Of a stretch of DNA of 48,834 bases, positions 8,655 through 15,491 are shown piece after piece. The notes under the pieces were generated by a model. It ran no database searches, was not told the DNA's origin, and was given only the letters and a program-made list of their open reading frames with translations. The position numbers and the translations under genes were made by a program. The stretch is from Clostridiales bacterium. GTDB taxonomy: Bacteria; Bacillota; Clostridia; Christensenellales; Borkfalkiaceae. Numbering within the stretch: the first letter of the stretch is position 1; every line of letters begins with the position of its first letter. The stretch spans positions 1 to 48,834 of the forward strand of contig SVIN01000014.1 in assembly GCA_015069495.1 (NCBI GenBank), given 5' to 3'.

Positions 8655-10131
8655 CGTCGTCATCCTCCTCTCTTACAAAGCGGAAATAATTATACTTGTT
8701 TTTGCTTGCGGAAAGAAGCATAACGTTGATTACTCTCGTCCACAACAAGTTGCAGAACGCAGCCGTAACGATACAAATCAATGCCTGCAATGCAAACGTA
8801 TACAAGCCGGAGATACCAATCAACAATGCCACAGCGCCCAATGCAGCCACAGCATATACGTCCACGATGGTCATCAAGGTCTTTTTGTAACCGCCCTTTA
8901 CAGACGATTCCACCGTTTTACCCAACGCAAATTCATTTTTGATTGCGCCGTAAACGTAGGTATTCAATACGTTGACAAGTACAAGTCCCATCAAGAACAC
9001 AAGGATCGAACCAAGACCGATTTCGAATACACCGCCGGAAATGAACGCATAGCAGATTGCCACAATGATCAAGTAGCTTACCGTCGAGTATGCGCAAGAT
9101 ACGCCGAAACCGCCCATCTTCGCTACGGTGAACGCAATCAAGCCTACCAATACAATTGCAAGCGCAATGTAAACAAGCGTCAAGGTGTTTTCGCCGTATA
9201 CAGCCGAGTAGGTACGAACTTCACTGTTGGAAACCGTGTTGAATTCGATATCGAAACCGCCGTTATTCAACGCGGAATTTAACAATACAACCATCGTTTC
9301 AGCAACGTGCTTATCTTCTTGGTAAGCTACGCCGTATCTAACCGCGTTTCTCGACGTGATATAATCATCGCTTGCTTGAATATCCAAAACGGTTTCATCA
9401 CCGATCATGATTTTCAAAGTTTTCGCTTCGTTGGTTTCCGAATCCGTTTGCGCGCCCGTTTCTTTATATTCCTTAATCATTTCCTTACCAATGCTGGTAA
9501 AGTCGATTTGTACGAACGCAATTTCATTCTTCATATAAACGGAGAATTCTTTGATGATTTCGTCCACTTCGTATTCTTGACGTTCTTCAACCAAAGCGTC
9601 GCCCAACTTAATTTCCAACGCGCCCGTTTTCGCAAATTGGCCAAACGTATTGTACGCGCTTTGGAAAGCCGATTGGTTTTTCGAAGCTTCAGACGAAGGC
9701 ACGTAGATTGCCAATGCGTAATCGTCTACAACGGATACGCGGTAATCCGAATACCCTCTTGCCGCATAACGAGCGCGAATTTCCGCCGTTGCTTTTGCAA
9801 AGTTGTCTTTGAATTCTTCGCTGATTTCACCATCTTGATAAATGCCCAATTCAGGGTCGTTTTTCAAGTATAAGCCTTTGTGGTTGGTGTAAGCGTCTTG
9901 GTCGTCTTCGTCCAAGTTCTTATATTCGACTTCGGAAATAACGCCGTTCGGATAGTAATACGCATAGTATCCGCCGTTTAAATCCGTGCCGAGGTCATAC
10001 ATGCTGACAACGGGGTTCCAAATTTTTACCGTATTGGGAACGGCAAAGCTGGGAACAACCGTAATGGCGCACAATATGACAATAACGATGGTGAGCAAAA
10101 CCATCAATACGGTCGATTTCTTTTTGCCCAT
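8647..10131 (-). CDS. secD: Protein translocase subunit SecD
   Basis: A 494-residue membrane protein. An N-terminal TM segment (8-28) is followed by a variant D1 motif, LGTDLNGG (usually LGLDLxGG), a large extracytoplasmic region to about 320, and five TM segments to about 470. The end is FVREEDDDDE. SecD with SecF and YajC assists protein export. The codons for the acidic C-terminus (EEDDDDE) contain GAGGAGG, which is the ribosome site of secF, so the tail sequence and secF translation are linked. A good promoter lies at 10193-10222 and AGGAGG precedes the ATG. Divergence from the classical SecD motifs is notable, but the neighbourhood confirms identity. Confidence 0.88.
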   Translation of the reverse strand: MGKKKSTVLMVLLTIVIVILCAITVVPSFAVPNTVKIWNPVVSMYDLGTDLNGGYYAYYYPNGVISEVEYKNLDEDDQDAYTNHKGLYLKNDPELGIYQDGEISEEFKDNFAKATAEIRARYAARGYSDYRVSVVDDYALAIYVPSSEASKNQSAFQSAYNTFGQFAKTGALEIKLGDALVEERQEYEVDEIIKEFSVYMKNEIAFVQIDFTSIGKEMIKEYKETGAQTDSETNEAKTLKIMIGDETVLDIQASDDYITSRNAVRYGVAYQEDKHVAETMVVLLNSALNNGGFDIEFNTVSNSEVRTYSAVYGENTLTLVYIALAIVLVGLIAFTVAKMGGFGVSCAYSTVSYLIIVAICYAFISGGVFEIGLGSILVFLMGLVLVNVLNTYVYGAIKNEFALGKTVESSVKGGYKKTLMTIVDVYAVAALGAVALLIGISGLYTFALQALICIVTAAFCNLLWTRVINVMLLSASKNKYNYFRFVREEDDDDE

Positions 10132-10192
10132 GTGATAAAAGCCTCCTGTTGTGTTTCGGATATTTTTCTTCCGAGTACAATAATACCTTCTT

Positions 10193-10222
10193 ATTATACC
10201 TTATTTTAATTGTCCTCGTCAA
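10193..10222 (-). promoter_or_regulatory. Sigma-A promoter of secDF
   Basis: Minus strand: -35 TTGACG at 10222-10217, 18-bp spacer, -10 TATAAT at 10198-10193, about 55 nt before the start of secD. An inverted repeat CCTCGT/ACGAGG overlaps the -35 region. Confidence 0.8.
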
Positions 10223-10293
10223 GCCATAATCACGAGGATAAAACATTTTTTTAGTGATTTCTCAAAAAAAATTATCAATATGGCTTGGGTTTG

Positions 10294-11622
10294 TTAATTC
10301 CCCAGCAACTTTTTCTCCGCCAAGATATGCATTGCGCATTCGATACGTTTCTTCATCATACCGCAAGTTACTTCGTACGGGTCGTCAATATCACCGTTGT
10401 AGTGGTAGTTATTGGCATTGCAACCGCCCGAACAGATGAACTTTGCAAAGCAATCCCCGCACTTCTTACGGGTAAACAAGCACGAATTTTTAAAACGTTC
10501 GCGGATGTCCGTACGCACAATCCCCTCGGATACACTGCCCATACGGAAGTTTGCGTCGCCTACGAACTGATGGCAGGGGTACAAATCCCCGTTGGGGGCA
10601 ACCGAGAAATACTCGTTACCCGCACCGCATGCGGAAACGCGCTTGGAAAGACAAGGTCCCCCTTCCAAATCCACGTTAAAGTGGAAGAAGTTAAACCCTT
10701 TCCCCTCGGCATATCTTTGTAAATATGCGTCGCAAAGATTTTCATATTCCTTTTCAATGGCAGGCAAATGCTTGTCCGTGATTTGTAAATCCTCGATTTC
10801 CGTAACCACGGGTTCCATGGAAATAGAATCCACGCCCTGATCGGCAATAAACAATACGTCTTTTGCAAAATCAAGATTTTTCGCAGTGAAAGTACCGCGC
10901 ACGTAATAGCTCTTATCCCCGCGCAAAGAAATGAATTTCTTTATCTTGTCGATGATGAGGTCGAACGTGCCCTTACCGTTGATGGATTTACGGATAGCGT
11001 CGTGCACTTCTTTTCTGCCATCCAACGACAAAACAACGTTTTCCATCTCTTCATTGAAGAACTTGATGACGTCGTCGCTCAGCAGCAACGCGTTGGTCGT
11101 GGTGGTGAACAAGAATTTCTTGCCCGCCTTTGCGCCCGCTTCCTTCGCGTAAGCCACCGTCTGTTTCAAAACGTCAAAATTCATAAGCGGTTCCCCGCCG
11201 AAGAAATCCATTTCCAAAACGTTACGGTGCCCGCTGTTTGCAATAAGGAAGTCCACCGCCGCTTTCGCGGTTTCAAAACTCATCGATTCGCGCTTAGAAT
11301 GGTACGCGCCCTCATCCGCGAAACAATAACGGCAACGGAAATTACAATCGTGGCAAATGTGAATACAAAGCGCCTTAACCTCGTTGCTTTTCATGGGGTA
11401 GGATTGCACTTCTTCCTTGAACAGCAATCCCTGCTGTTTCAATCCGTCCACGTCCGCAAGAATTTCCTTGATTTGTTCGTCCGTGATATAGGTGATATCG
11501 ATATCTGCGCCCTCTTCCTTTGCCTTGAGGTAATCCGCGGTCGCTTGATCGCATTCGTGCAAGCTGCCGCTTCCCGTATCGTATATATAATTTTTATCCC
11601 TGTAATTGAATACGTGTATCAT
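10294..11622 (-). CDS. scfB: SCIFF radical SAM maturase (thioether-forming)
   Basis: A 442-residue radical SAM-SPASM enzyme that installs Cys-to-Thr thioether links in the SCIFF peptide, whose gene is upstream at 12059-12211. The radical SAM cluster motif is CNFRCRYC (inside HDCNFRCRYCFADEG), and FFGGEP is the SAM-contacting strand. Downstream cysteines (GPCLSKRVSACGAGN, YPCHQF, KCGDCFAKFICSGGC, TCGMM) are the auxiliary-cluster ligands of a SPASM domain. The N-terminal 80 residues (MIHVFNYRDKNYIYDTGSG) resemble a peptide-recognition domain. The start at 11622 (MIHVF) has AAGGA five bases upstream; the ATG at 11637 has none. Unusually it is separated from scfA by 436 bp holding a repeat element and a terminator, and it seems to have its own promoter. 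Confidence 0.93.
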   Translation of the reverse strand: MIHVFNYRDKNYIYDTGSGSLHECDQATADYLKAKEEGADIDITYITDEQIKEILADVDGLKQQGLLFKEEVQSYPMKSNEVKALCIHICHDCNFRCRYCFADEGAYHSKRESMSFETAKAAVDFLIANSGHRNVLEMDFFGGEPLMNFDVLKQTVAYAKEAGAKAGKKFLFTTTTNALLLSDDVIKFFNEEMENVVLSLDGRKEVHDAIRKSINGKGTFDLIIDKIKKFISLRGDKSYYVRGTFTAKNLDFAKDVLFIADQGVDSISMEPVVTEIEDLQITDKHLPAIEKEYENLCDAYLQRYAEGKGFNFFHFNVDLEGGPCLSKRVSACGAGNEYFSVAPNGDLYPCHQFVGDANFRMGSVSEGIVRTDIRERFKNSCLFTRKKCGDCFAKFICSGGCNANNYHYNGDIDDPYEVTCGMMKKRIECAMHILAEKKLLGN

Positions 11623-11651
11623 ACTCTTCCTTTTCATTTGATCTGCCGTGA

Positions 11652-11680
11652 AATATACGATTTACGGCAAAACCGCGCAA
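11652..11680 (-). promoter_or_regulatory. Candidate promoter of scfB
   Basis: Minus strand: -35 TTGCGC at 11680-11675, 17-bp spacer, -10 TATATT at 11657-11652. It lies between the terminator at 11685-11720 and the scfB start, so scfB can be transcribed separately from scfA. Confidence 0.5.
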
Positions 11681-11684
11681 ACGG

Positions 11685-11720
11685 CAAAAAAGGGCGCGTA
11701 TTCATTCACACGCGCCTTTT
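11685..11720 (-). terminator. Rho-independent terminator between scfA and scfB
   Basis: Minus strand: GGCGCGTGT, loop, ATACGCGCC (arms within 11693-11716), followed by CTTTTTT. The plus strand also has T residues after the stem, so it may act both ways. Confidence 0.75.
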
Positions 11721-11757
11721 ACGCTGTTTTGCGTTCCGTTTATTTTGTCCCCGCGGG

Positions 11758-12038
11758 TAACCAAAGCAATATAATCCAAACCAAGATTTTTAGCGATAAA
11801 TTTTGTCTACTACTTCGTTAAGCCCCTTGATAAACCGCTATGGTTTACCTTCGGTGCTCTCCTTGTAGGCAGTCTAAAATTTATTCGCTATAAAATTGCT
11901 TCGCACCTCAAAGTTTGGATTTTTTGATGATTTTTGTGTGAGGAGGAAGCAATCATACCAAAGTATTATAATAACGACGAGCCGAAAAGCGCAAAAAAGA
12001 CGGCTTTGAGGCTGGTTCGGATTATATTGCTTTGGTTA
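11758..12038. mobile_element. MITE-like element with 25-bp terminal inverted repeats (family 2)
   Basis: A 281-bp element between scfA and scfB. Both ends carry TAACCAAAGCAATATAATCC (left 11758-11777, and its reverse complement ending at 12038), extended to 25 bp with one mismatch. A second inner inverted repeat lies at about 11788-11808 and 11871-11895 (AGCGATAAATTTT against AAAATTTATTCGCT), with a small TAAACC/GGTTTA hairpin (11831-11847) between. There is no transposase gene, so it would be non-autonomous. Near the right end (from 11941, plus strand) GAGGAGGAAGCAATC is followed by ATA and an open frame reading PKYYNNDEPKSAKK, which resembles a decayed gene start. Target duplication is not obvious. 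Confidence 0.7.
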
Positions 12039-12058
12039 ATCCCGCTTACGAAATCAAA

Positions 12059-12211
12059 TTATTTGCGTTCGATTTTTTCTTCGCGCGTAATTCTTTCGCA
12101 GGACTGGTTGCCTACCGTGCAGCTCGTTTTGCAAGCGGATTGGCAGGTGCTTCTGCATTCGCCACAAGCGGTCACTTTCTTATCTGCGGGTTTCGCAATC
12201 GTCTTAATCAT
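12059..12211 (-). CDS. scfA: SCIFF peptide precursor (six cysteines in forty-five residues)
   Basis: A 50-residue ribosomally made precursor. The core has cysteines at 16, 19, 23, 27, 31 and 38, with the near-invariant stretch CQSACKTSCTVGNQSC that defines SCIFF peptides of Clostridia. The N-terminal leader MIKTIAKPADKKVTA is the part recognised by the maturase ScfB. The start at 12211 is chosen because GGGAGG lies 8 nt upstream; a longer frame to 12247 has no ribosome site. The tail ERITREEKIERK is longer and more charged than usual, since most SCIFF peptides end soon after the last cysteine. It has its own strong promoter. The biological role of mature SCIFF is not established. Confidence 0.95.
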   Translation of the reverse strand: MIKTIAKPADKKVTACGECRSTCQSACKTSCTVGNQSCERITREEKIERK

Positions 12212-12249
12212 ACTAACATCCTCCCGATATAATTGGAATTTGTTCATTT

Positions 12250-12278
12250 ATTATAATACACTTTTTCTAAAATTGCAA
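12250..12278 (-). promoter_or_regulatory. Sigma-A promoter of scfA
   Basis: Minus strand: -35 TTGCAA at 12278-12273, 17-bp spacer, -10 TATAAT at 12255-12250, about 39 nt before the scfA ATG. Confidence 0.8.
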
Positions 12279-12340
12279 GCGTTTACCGCATTTTTTTTAC
12301 AGTTTTCCCTGTAAGAGTTCTCTTTTTTAAGATTTTTTAT

Positions 12341-12566
12341 GACTATGCCACAGAGAATGGTCGATTTTAGCTTTTTAGCGAATGACGAGAAAAATACAAG
12401 AAAGACAAGTGTTTTGTGAGGGCGCATACCCTGAAGCCTGACAAGGGAAACAAACAAGATTAAGGCTTGTTCGGTTTAACCCTTGCCAAGCTTTTGCAAC
12501 CGAACAAAATACGCCGTCTTTCACAGAATTTTCCGTCAAAAATCAACCAAGTGACGTGACAGAGCC
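12341..12566. repeat. Dispersed inverted-terminal repeat element, family 1, copy B
   Basis: A 226-bp copy. The left end GACTATGCCACAGAGAATGG (12341) and right end AATCAACCAAGTGACGTGAC (12541, continuing to AGAGCC at 12566) are inverted repeats. The interior shares CAAGAAAGACAAG, TGAGGGCGCATACCCT and TTTTCCGTCAAAAATCAACC with the other copies. It also carries a private hairpin, TTGTTCGGTT pairing with AACCGAACAA, at about 12467-12507. The right end overlaps the last codons and stop of the TIGR04086 gene. Confidence 0.8.
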
Positions 12567-12941
12567 TTTCAAATTAACCGCAAGCGTTCCCCCGATTGCC
12601 CCCAGCAAAAAGGCAAGCGCAAGCTCGGCAAAAATCAGCCAACTCAACGAAAAATCCCCGCCTATCGCCGAAAAGGCAAGATAGGAAATCCCCGTGAACA
12701 GCAAACCTGCGCCGCCGCCCTTCAGCCAGCCTCTTTCACCGCGTATGCACACAAGCGCGCTTACGGCAATCGCCAAACCCTTTAGGGTTTGATTGACTGG
12801 GTAAATCACTTTATCCCCCCAATTACACACCCGCAACAATACCGCAAAAATCACCGCCCCCAACAAGGACAGCGCCAACGCCAGCCCCGAAGTTTTTACC
12901 ACTGTAAAAATACCGTCGCCGTATACCCGATCCTTTCGCAT
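12543..12941 (-). CDS. TIGR04086 family membrane protein
   Basis: A 132-residue protein with about four predicted TM segments (near 16-38, 44-66, 70-92 and 98-122), matching the small YrzE-like TIGR04086 family whose role is unknown. In Clostridia it sits between yajC and scfA, exactly as here. The start at 12941 (MRKDRVYG) has GGAGGTG and seven T residues in front; an earlier TTG at 12959 would put the ribosome site inside the gene. The last seven residues, GSVTSLG, and the stop codon are encoded by the terminal repeat of the family 1 element, so the native C-terminus was probably replaced. Expression must pass an overlapping terminator hairpin. Confidence 0.8.
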   Translation of the reverse strand: MRKDRVYGDGIFTVVKTSGLALALSLLGAVIFAVLLRVCNWGDKVIYPVNQTLKGLAIAVSALVCIRGERGWLKGGGAGLLFTGISYLAFSAIGGDFSLSWLIFAELALAFLLGAIGGTLAVNLKGSVTSLG

Positions 12942-12977
12942 AAAAAAACACCTCCGCAATATTGTATGCGAAGGCGT
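12942..12977 (-). terminator. Terminator whose 3' arm is the ribosome-binding site of the next gene
   Basis: Minus strand: ACGCCTTCGCA (12977-12967), 8-nt loop, TGCGGAGGTGT (12958-12948), then TTTTTTT (12948-12942), then the ATG of the TIGR04086 gene. The 11-bp stem has two G-T wobbles. The downstream arm contains GGAGGTG, the only ribosome site of that gene. It ends yajC transcripts and would also mask the ribosome site in read-through RNA. Confidence 0.7.
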
Positions 12978-12994
12978 TTTGTATTTAGAATCAA

Positions 12995-13468
12995 TTATTC
13001 TTCCGTTTTTTCTTCCACAACTTCTTCGGTTGCTTCTTCGATTGCAGGTTCAGCCGTTTCTTCCTCGAAAGGTTCTTCTGCGGGCGTTTCCGCTGCGGGA
13101 GCGGGTTCCTCTTTCTTTGCATTAGCGTCCGATTGATAAACGGCTTGCTTGTCAAATTTGATATACGATTTACCACTTGCTTCCGTACCCGTTTCCAATA
13201 CAAAAGTATTGTCTTCAGGGCAAACCTCTACAACCACACCGCAGATACCGCCAATGGTTTTCACCTTCGTACCGGGTTGAATCGCGTTCAACATATCCAT
13301 TGCTTCTTTCTGTCTTTTCATCTGCGTGCGTCTGTTGTAGACCATAAACACAATCATCACCGCCGCGATGATACCAAACATAATATAGGTAGGCCAAGGA
13401 CTGGTTGCGCCCTCACCTGCACTATTCGACGTAGAATCCGCTACGCTCGTCAATAAATTATACCACAT
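12995..13468 (-). CDS. yajC: Preprotein translocase subunit YajC with acidic tail
   Basis: A 157-residue protein with one TM segment (about 27-45, PTYIMFGIIAAVMIVFMVY) and the YajC core NRRTQMKRQKEAMDMLNAI followed by PGTKVKTIGGICGVV (about 65-80). YajC associates with SecDF at the membrane. The core ends near residue 112. A tail of about 45 residues, rich in Glu, Ala and Pro (EEPAPAAETPAEEPFEEET), follows and resembles the SecF tail in composition. AAGGAG precedes the ATG and a 17-bp-spacer promoter is at 13526-13554. In many bacteria tgt lies immediately upstream; here an ABC operon intervenes. Confidence 0.92.
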   Translation of the reverse strand: MWYNLLTSVADSTSNSAGEGATSPWPTYIMFGIIAAVMIVFMVYNRRTQMKRQKEAMDMLNAIQPGTKVKTIGGICGVVVEVCPEDNTFVLETGTEASGKSYIKFDKQAVYQSDANAKKEEPAPAAETPAEEPFEEETAEPAIEEATEEVVEEKTEE

Positions 13469-13525
13469 AGTATTTTCTCCTTTTCTCGCGCGATTAAGCG
13501 CTCGCTTTCAATATTGATTGCCCAT

Positions 13526-13554
13526 ATAATACCTTTTTTTTCAGTTTTTGGCAA
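13526..13554 (-). promoter_or_regulatory. Sigma-A promoter of yajC
   Basis: Minus strand: -35 TTGCCA at 13554-13549, 17-bp spacer, -10 TATTAT at 13531-13526. Confidence 0.75.
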
Positions 13555-13619
13555 GTGATTTCAAAGCGTTTTGTAAGATTTTTTACGTTTCACTGTTTTT
13601 TCATTTTGTGAAAATTGCG

Positions 13620-13646
13620 AAAAATGGCGGTTCGCCCGCCATTTTT
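13620..13646 (-). terminator. Bidirectional terminator after the ABC exporter operon
   Basis: AAAATGGCGG and its complement CCGCCATTTT form a symmetrical stem with T-runs on both strands, 5 bp after the stop of the last ABC permease gene. Confidence 0.8.
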
Positions 13647-13650
13647 ATCC

Positions 13651-14574
13651 TTATTTTCTGTTTTTTCGTTCCGCCAACACCATGATGATGACAAACGCCG
13701 ACAGCATCAAAAGAATCGACCCCGCCAAAACAAGGTACATCACCCATTGTTCTACCGTATTCCCGAAAAAGGACAGCCGACAATCCGCCGCCGCGCGCAA
13801 TCCGTCCACAGCCTGCTGCGGAACGTTTTCCGCCAACATTTCCTCAAACACTCCGTTCAAGGCGTGATTGCGAATCAAGGAAGTACCATGCGTGCCGGGT
13901 AAAAATATCAAAGTGTTTTGCAACGCTTTCCCAAACGAGGAAATGGGCATATACGCCCCGCAAATAAAGCCGTACCCCGAACTGACAATCGTCCCCACCG
14001 CCGACATCGCGCCTTGCGAACGCAAGGGATAACAAATCAACGACGACAATGCCGTACCGAATAACACGAGCAGTACAACGTCCGATATCAGCAACAGCAC
14101 GTCGGTAAAGGAAAGATACCAACCGATAAAGGACAGATATACGAGTCCCATCGCAAGAGCGACGAAACTGATAATCAAACCGTTAATCACCGTCGCGATA
14201 TAATACCCAAACGCGAGGGAAGAAGGTTTCACGGGTGCAATCGATAAATCTCCGCGCGCCCCCGTTACTTTGTCCTGCACCATAAACAGATTGGCGCAGA
14301 ACGGCACGGTGACGGTACTAACCGCAAGCAAAGACGACAGCAATACCCCGCCGACCAAGCCTTGGATAAGCGAATCGTCCACGAGTCCCTCAGGCAATTG
14401 CGCGCTGAAAGTATCCTCGTATACGTTGTAGAGAAAGGTTGCGTACAACACCAACAAAATAATGGGTGTAATCAAGGAAGTAAAGAAGGTGCCTTTGTCC
14501 TTAAAGTACATGGAAACGTTGCGTTTTACCAGCGTACCGCAGGCGCGTAAGTCATGATTGTTTTGCGTTTTCAT
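13651..14574 (-). CDS. ABC-2 type transporter permease
   Basis: A 307-residue membrane protein with about six TM segments: one near 30-50, then clusters at 75-95, 120-150, 155-180, 195-220 and 280-300. The segment LMVQDKVTGARGDLSIAPVKPSSLAFGYY is the typical cytosolic loop of ABC-2 permeases (DrrB or NatB-like) that work with a separate ATPase. The gene overlaps the upstream ATPase gene by 4 bp, so the two form one exporter. It is the last gene of a four-gene operon. The substrate cannot be told from sequence; the family exports drugs, antibiotics, lipids or peptides. Confidence 0.82.
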   Translation of the reverse strand: MKTQNNHDLRACGTLVKRNVSMYFKDKGTFFTSLITPIILLVLYATFLYNVYEDTFSAQLPEGLVDDSLIQGLVGGVLLSSLLAVSTVTVPFCANLFMVQDKVTGARGDLSIAPVKPSSLAFGYYIATVINGLIISFVALAMGLVYLSFIGWYLSFTDVLLLISDVVLLVLFGTALSSLICYPLRSQGAMSAVGTIVSSGYGFICGAYMPISSFGKALQNTLIFLPGTHGTSLIRNHALNGVFEEMLAENVPQQAVDGLRAAADCRLSFFGNTVEQWVMYLVLAGSILLMLSAFVIIMVLAERKNRK

Positions 14575-15479
14575 GCGTTATCACCCCCTAAATTCTTTCC
14601 CGTCGCATTCAAAAATACGTCGTCCATTTTCCCTTTGATAATTTCGTAATCCACAAACACGTCGGGGTATTTTACCACCAAATCGGTCGCCTCTGCGGTG
14701 TCTTTCAAGTTGATACGGAATCCCTCGCCCATTTTTTCGTACGGCTTGCCAAGCTTTTTCACCTTTTCTTCCTCGGTGTAAAGGTATAAATAATCCCCCG
14801 TAAATTGATTTTTCAATTCTAACGGAGTGCCTTCCGCGGCAATTTTTCCCGCATCCAAAATCACCACGTAATCAGCGTCCACCGCTTCTTCCATGTAATG
14901 CGTGGTCAAAAATACCGTCATGTTTTCCGTTTTGCGCAAATGTTCGATAATCCCCCACACCGTTTTACGGGTCTGCGGATCTAACCCCGTGGTCGGCTCA
15001 TCCAAAATCAAGATGGACGGCTTATGCAGTAAAGCGCGCGCAACGTCCACGCGGCGTTTTTGCCCGCCCGAAAGTTTCCCAATGGGTCGGTTTAAGATAT
15101 CGGACAGCTCAAAAGTATCCGTCAGTTCCTGCATGCGGTTTTCAAACGCTTGTCCGTAAATGCCGTACAATGCCGCGCGGGTTTTGAGGTTTTCGTATAC
15201 GGAAATGGGTTTATCCAGGACAGAATTTTGGAAAACTACCCCCAATTCACGTTTGATTTCCGTAGGGTACTCGTCCAAATTTTTACCGTTAATCTCAACC
15301 CTGCCCCCGTCCTTTTTCAATTGACCGCACATAATCGAGATGGTCGTACTCTTCCCCGCGCCGTTCAACCCCAAAAAGGCAAACAGCTCCCCTTTCTTCA
15401 CGCGGAAAGACAAATCCTGCACCGCTTTCACTGCACCGTAACTCTTGTACAAGTGCTCTATTTTTATGATATCTTCCAT
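14571..15479 (-). CDS. ABC exporter ATP-binding protein (DrrA-like)
   Basis: A 302-residue ATPase with Walker A GLNGAGKSTT (about 37-46), signature LSGGQKRRVDVARALL, Walker B ILILDEPTTGLDPQTR, and the H-loop in LTTHYMEEA. The C-terminal 80 residues (EEEKVKKLGKPYEKMGEGFRI onward) are the accessory domain seen in DrrA-like drug exporters. It overlaps the following permease gene by 4 bp and starts 12 bp after the upstream permease gene. Together they look like one of two exporters in the operon. Confidence 0.85.
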   Translation of the reverse strand: MEDIIKIEHLYKSYGAVKAVQDLSFRVKKGELFAFLGLNGAGKSTTISIMCGQLKKDGGRVEINGKNLDEYPTEIKRELGVVFQNSVLDKPISVYENLKTRAALYGIYGQAFENRMQELTDTFELSDILNRPIGKLSGGQKRRVDVARALLHKPSILILDEPTTGLDPQTRKTVWGIIEHLRKTENMTVFLTTHYMEEAVDADYVVILDAGKIAAEGTPLELKNQFTGDYLYLYTEEEKVKKLGKPYEKMGEGFRINLKDTAEATDLVVKYPDVFVDYEIIKGKMDDVFLNATGKNLGGDNA

Positions 15480-15491
15480 TTCAAATACTCC

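Noticed and set aside
12212-12247. Longer start for the SCIFF peptide (12 extra residues)
   Set aside because: It has no ribosome site, whereas GGGAGG is positioned correctly for the ATG at 12211, and other SCIFF peptides begin at that point.
11934-12314. 126-codon plus-strand frame across the MITE end and scfA
   Set aside because: It runs antisense through scfA, a well-supported gene. The start codon position is ATA, and the frame beyond the repeat end has no family resemblance.
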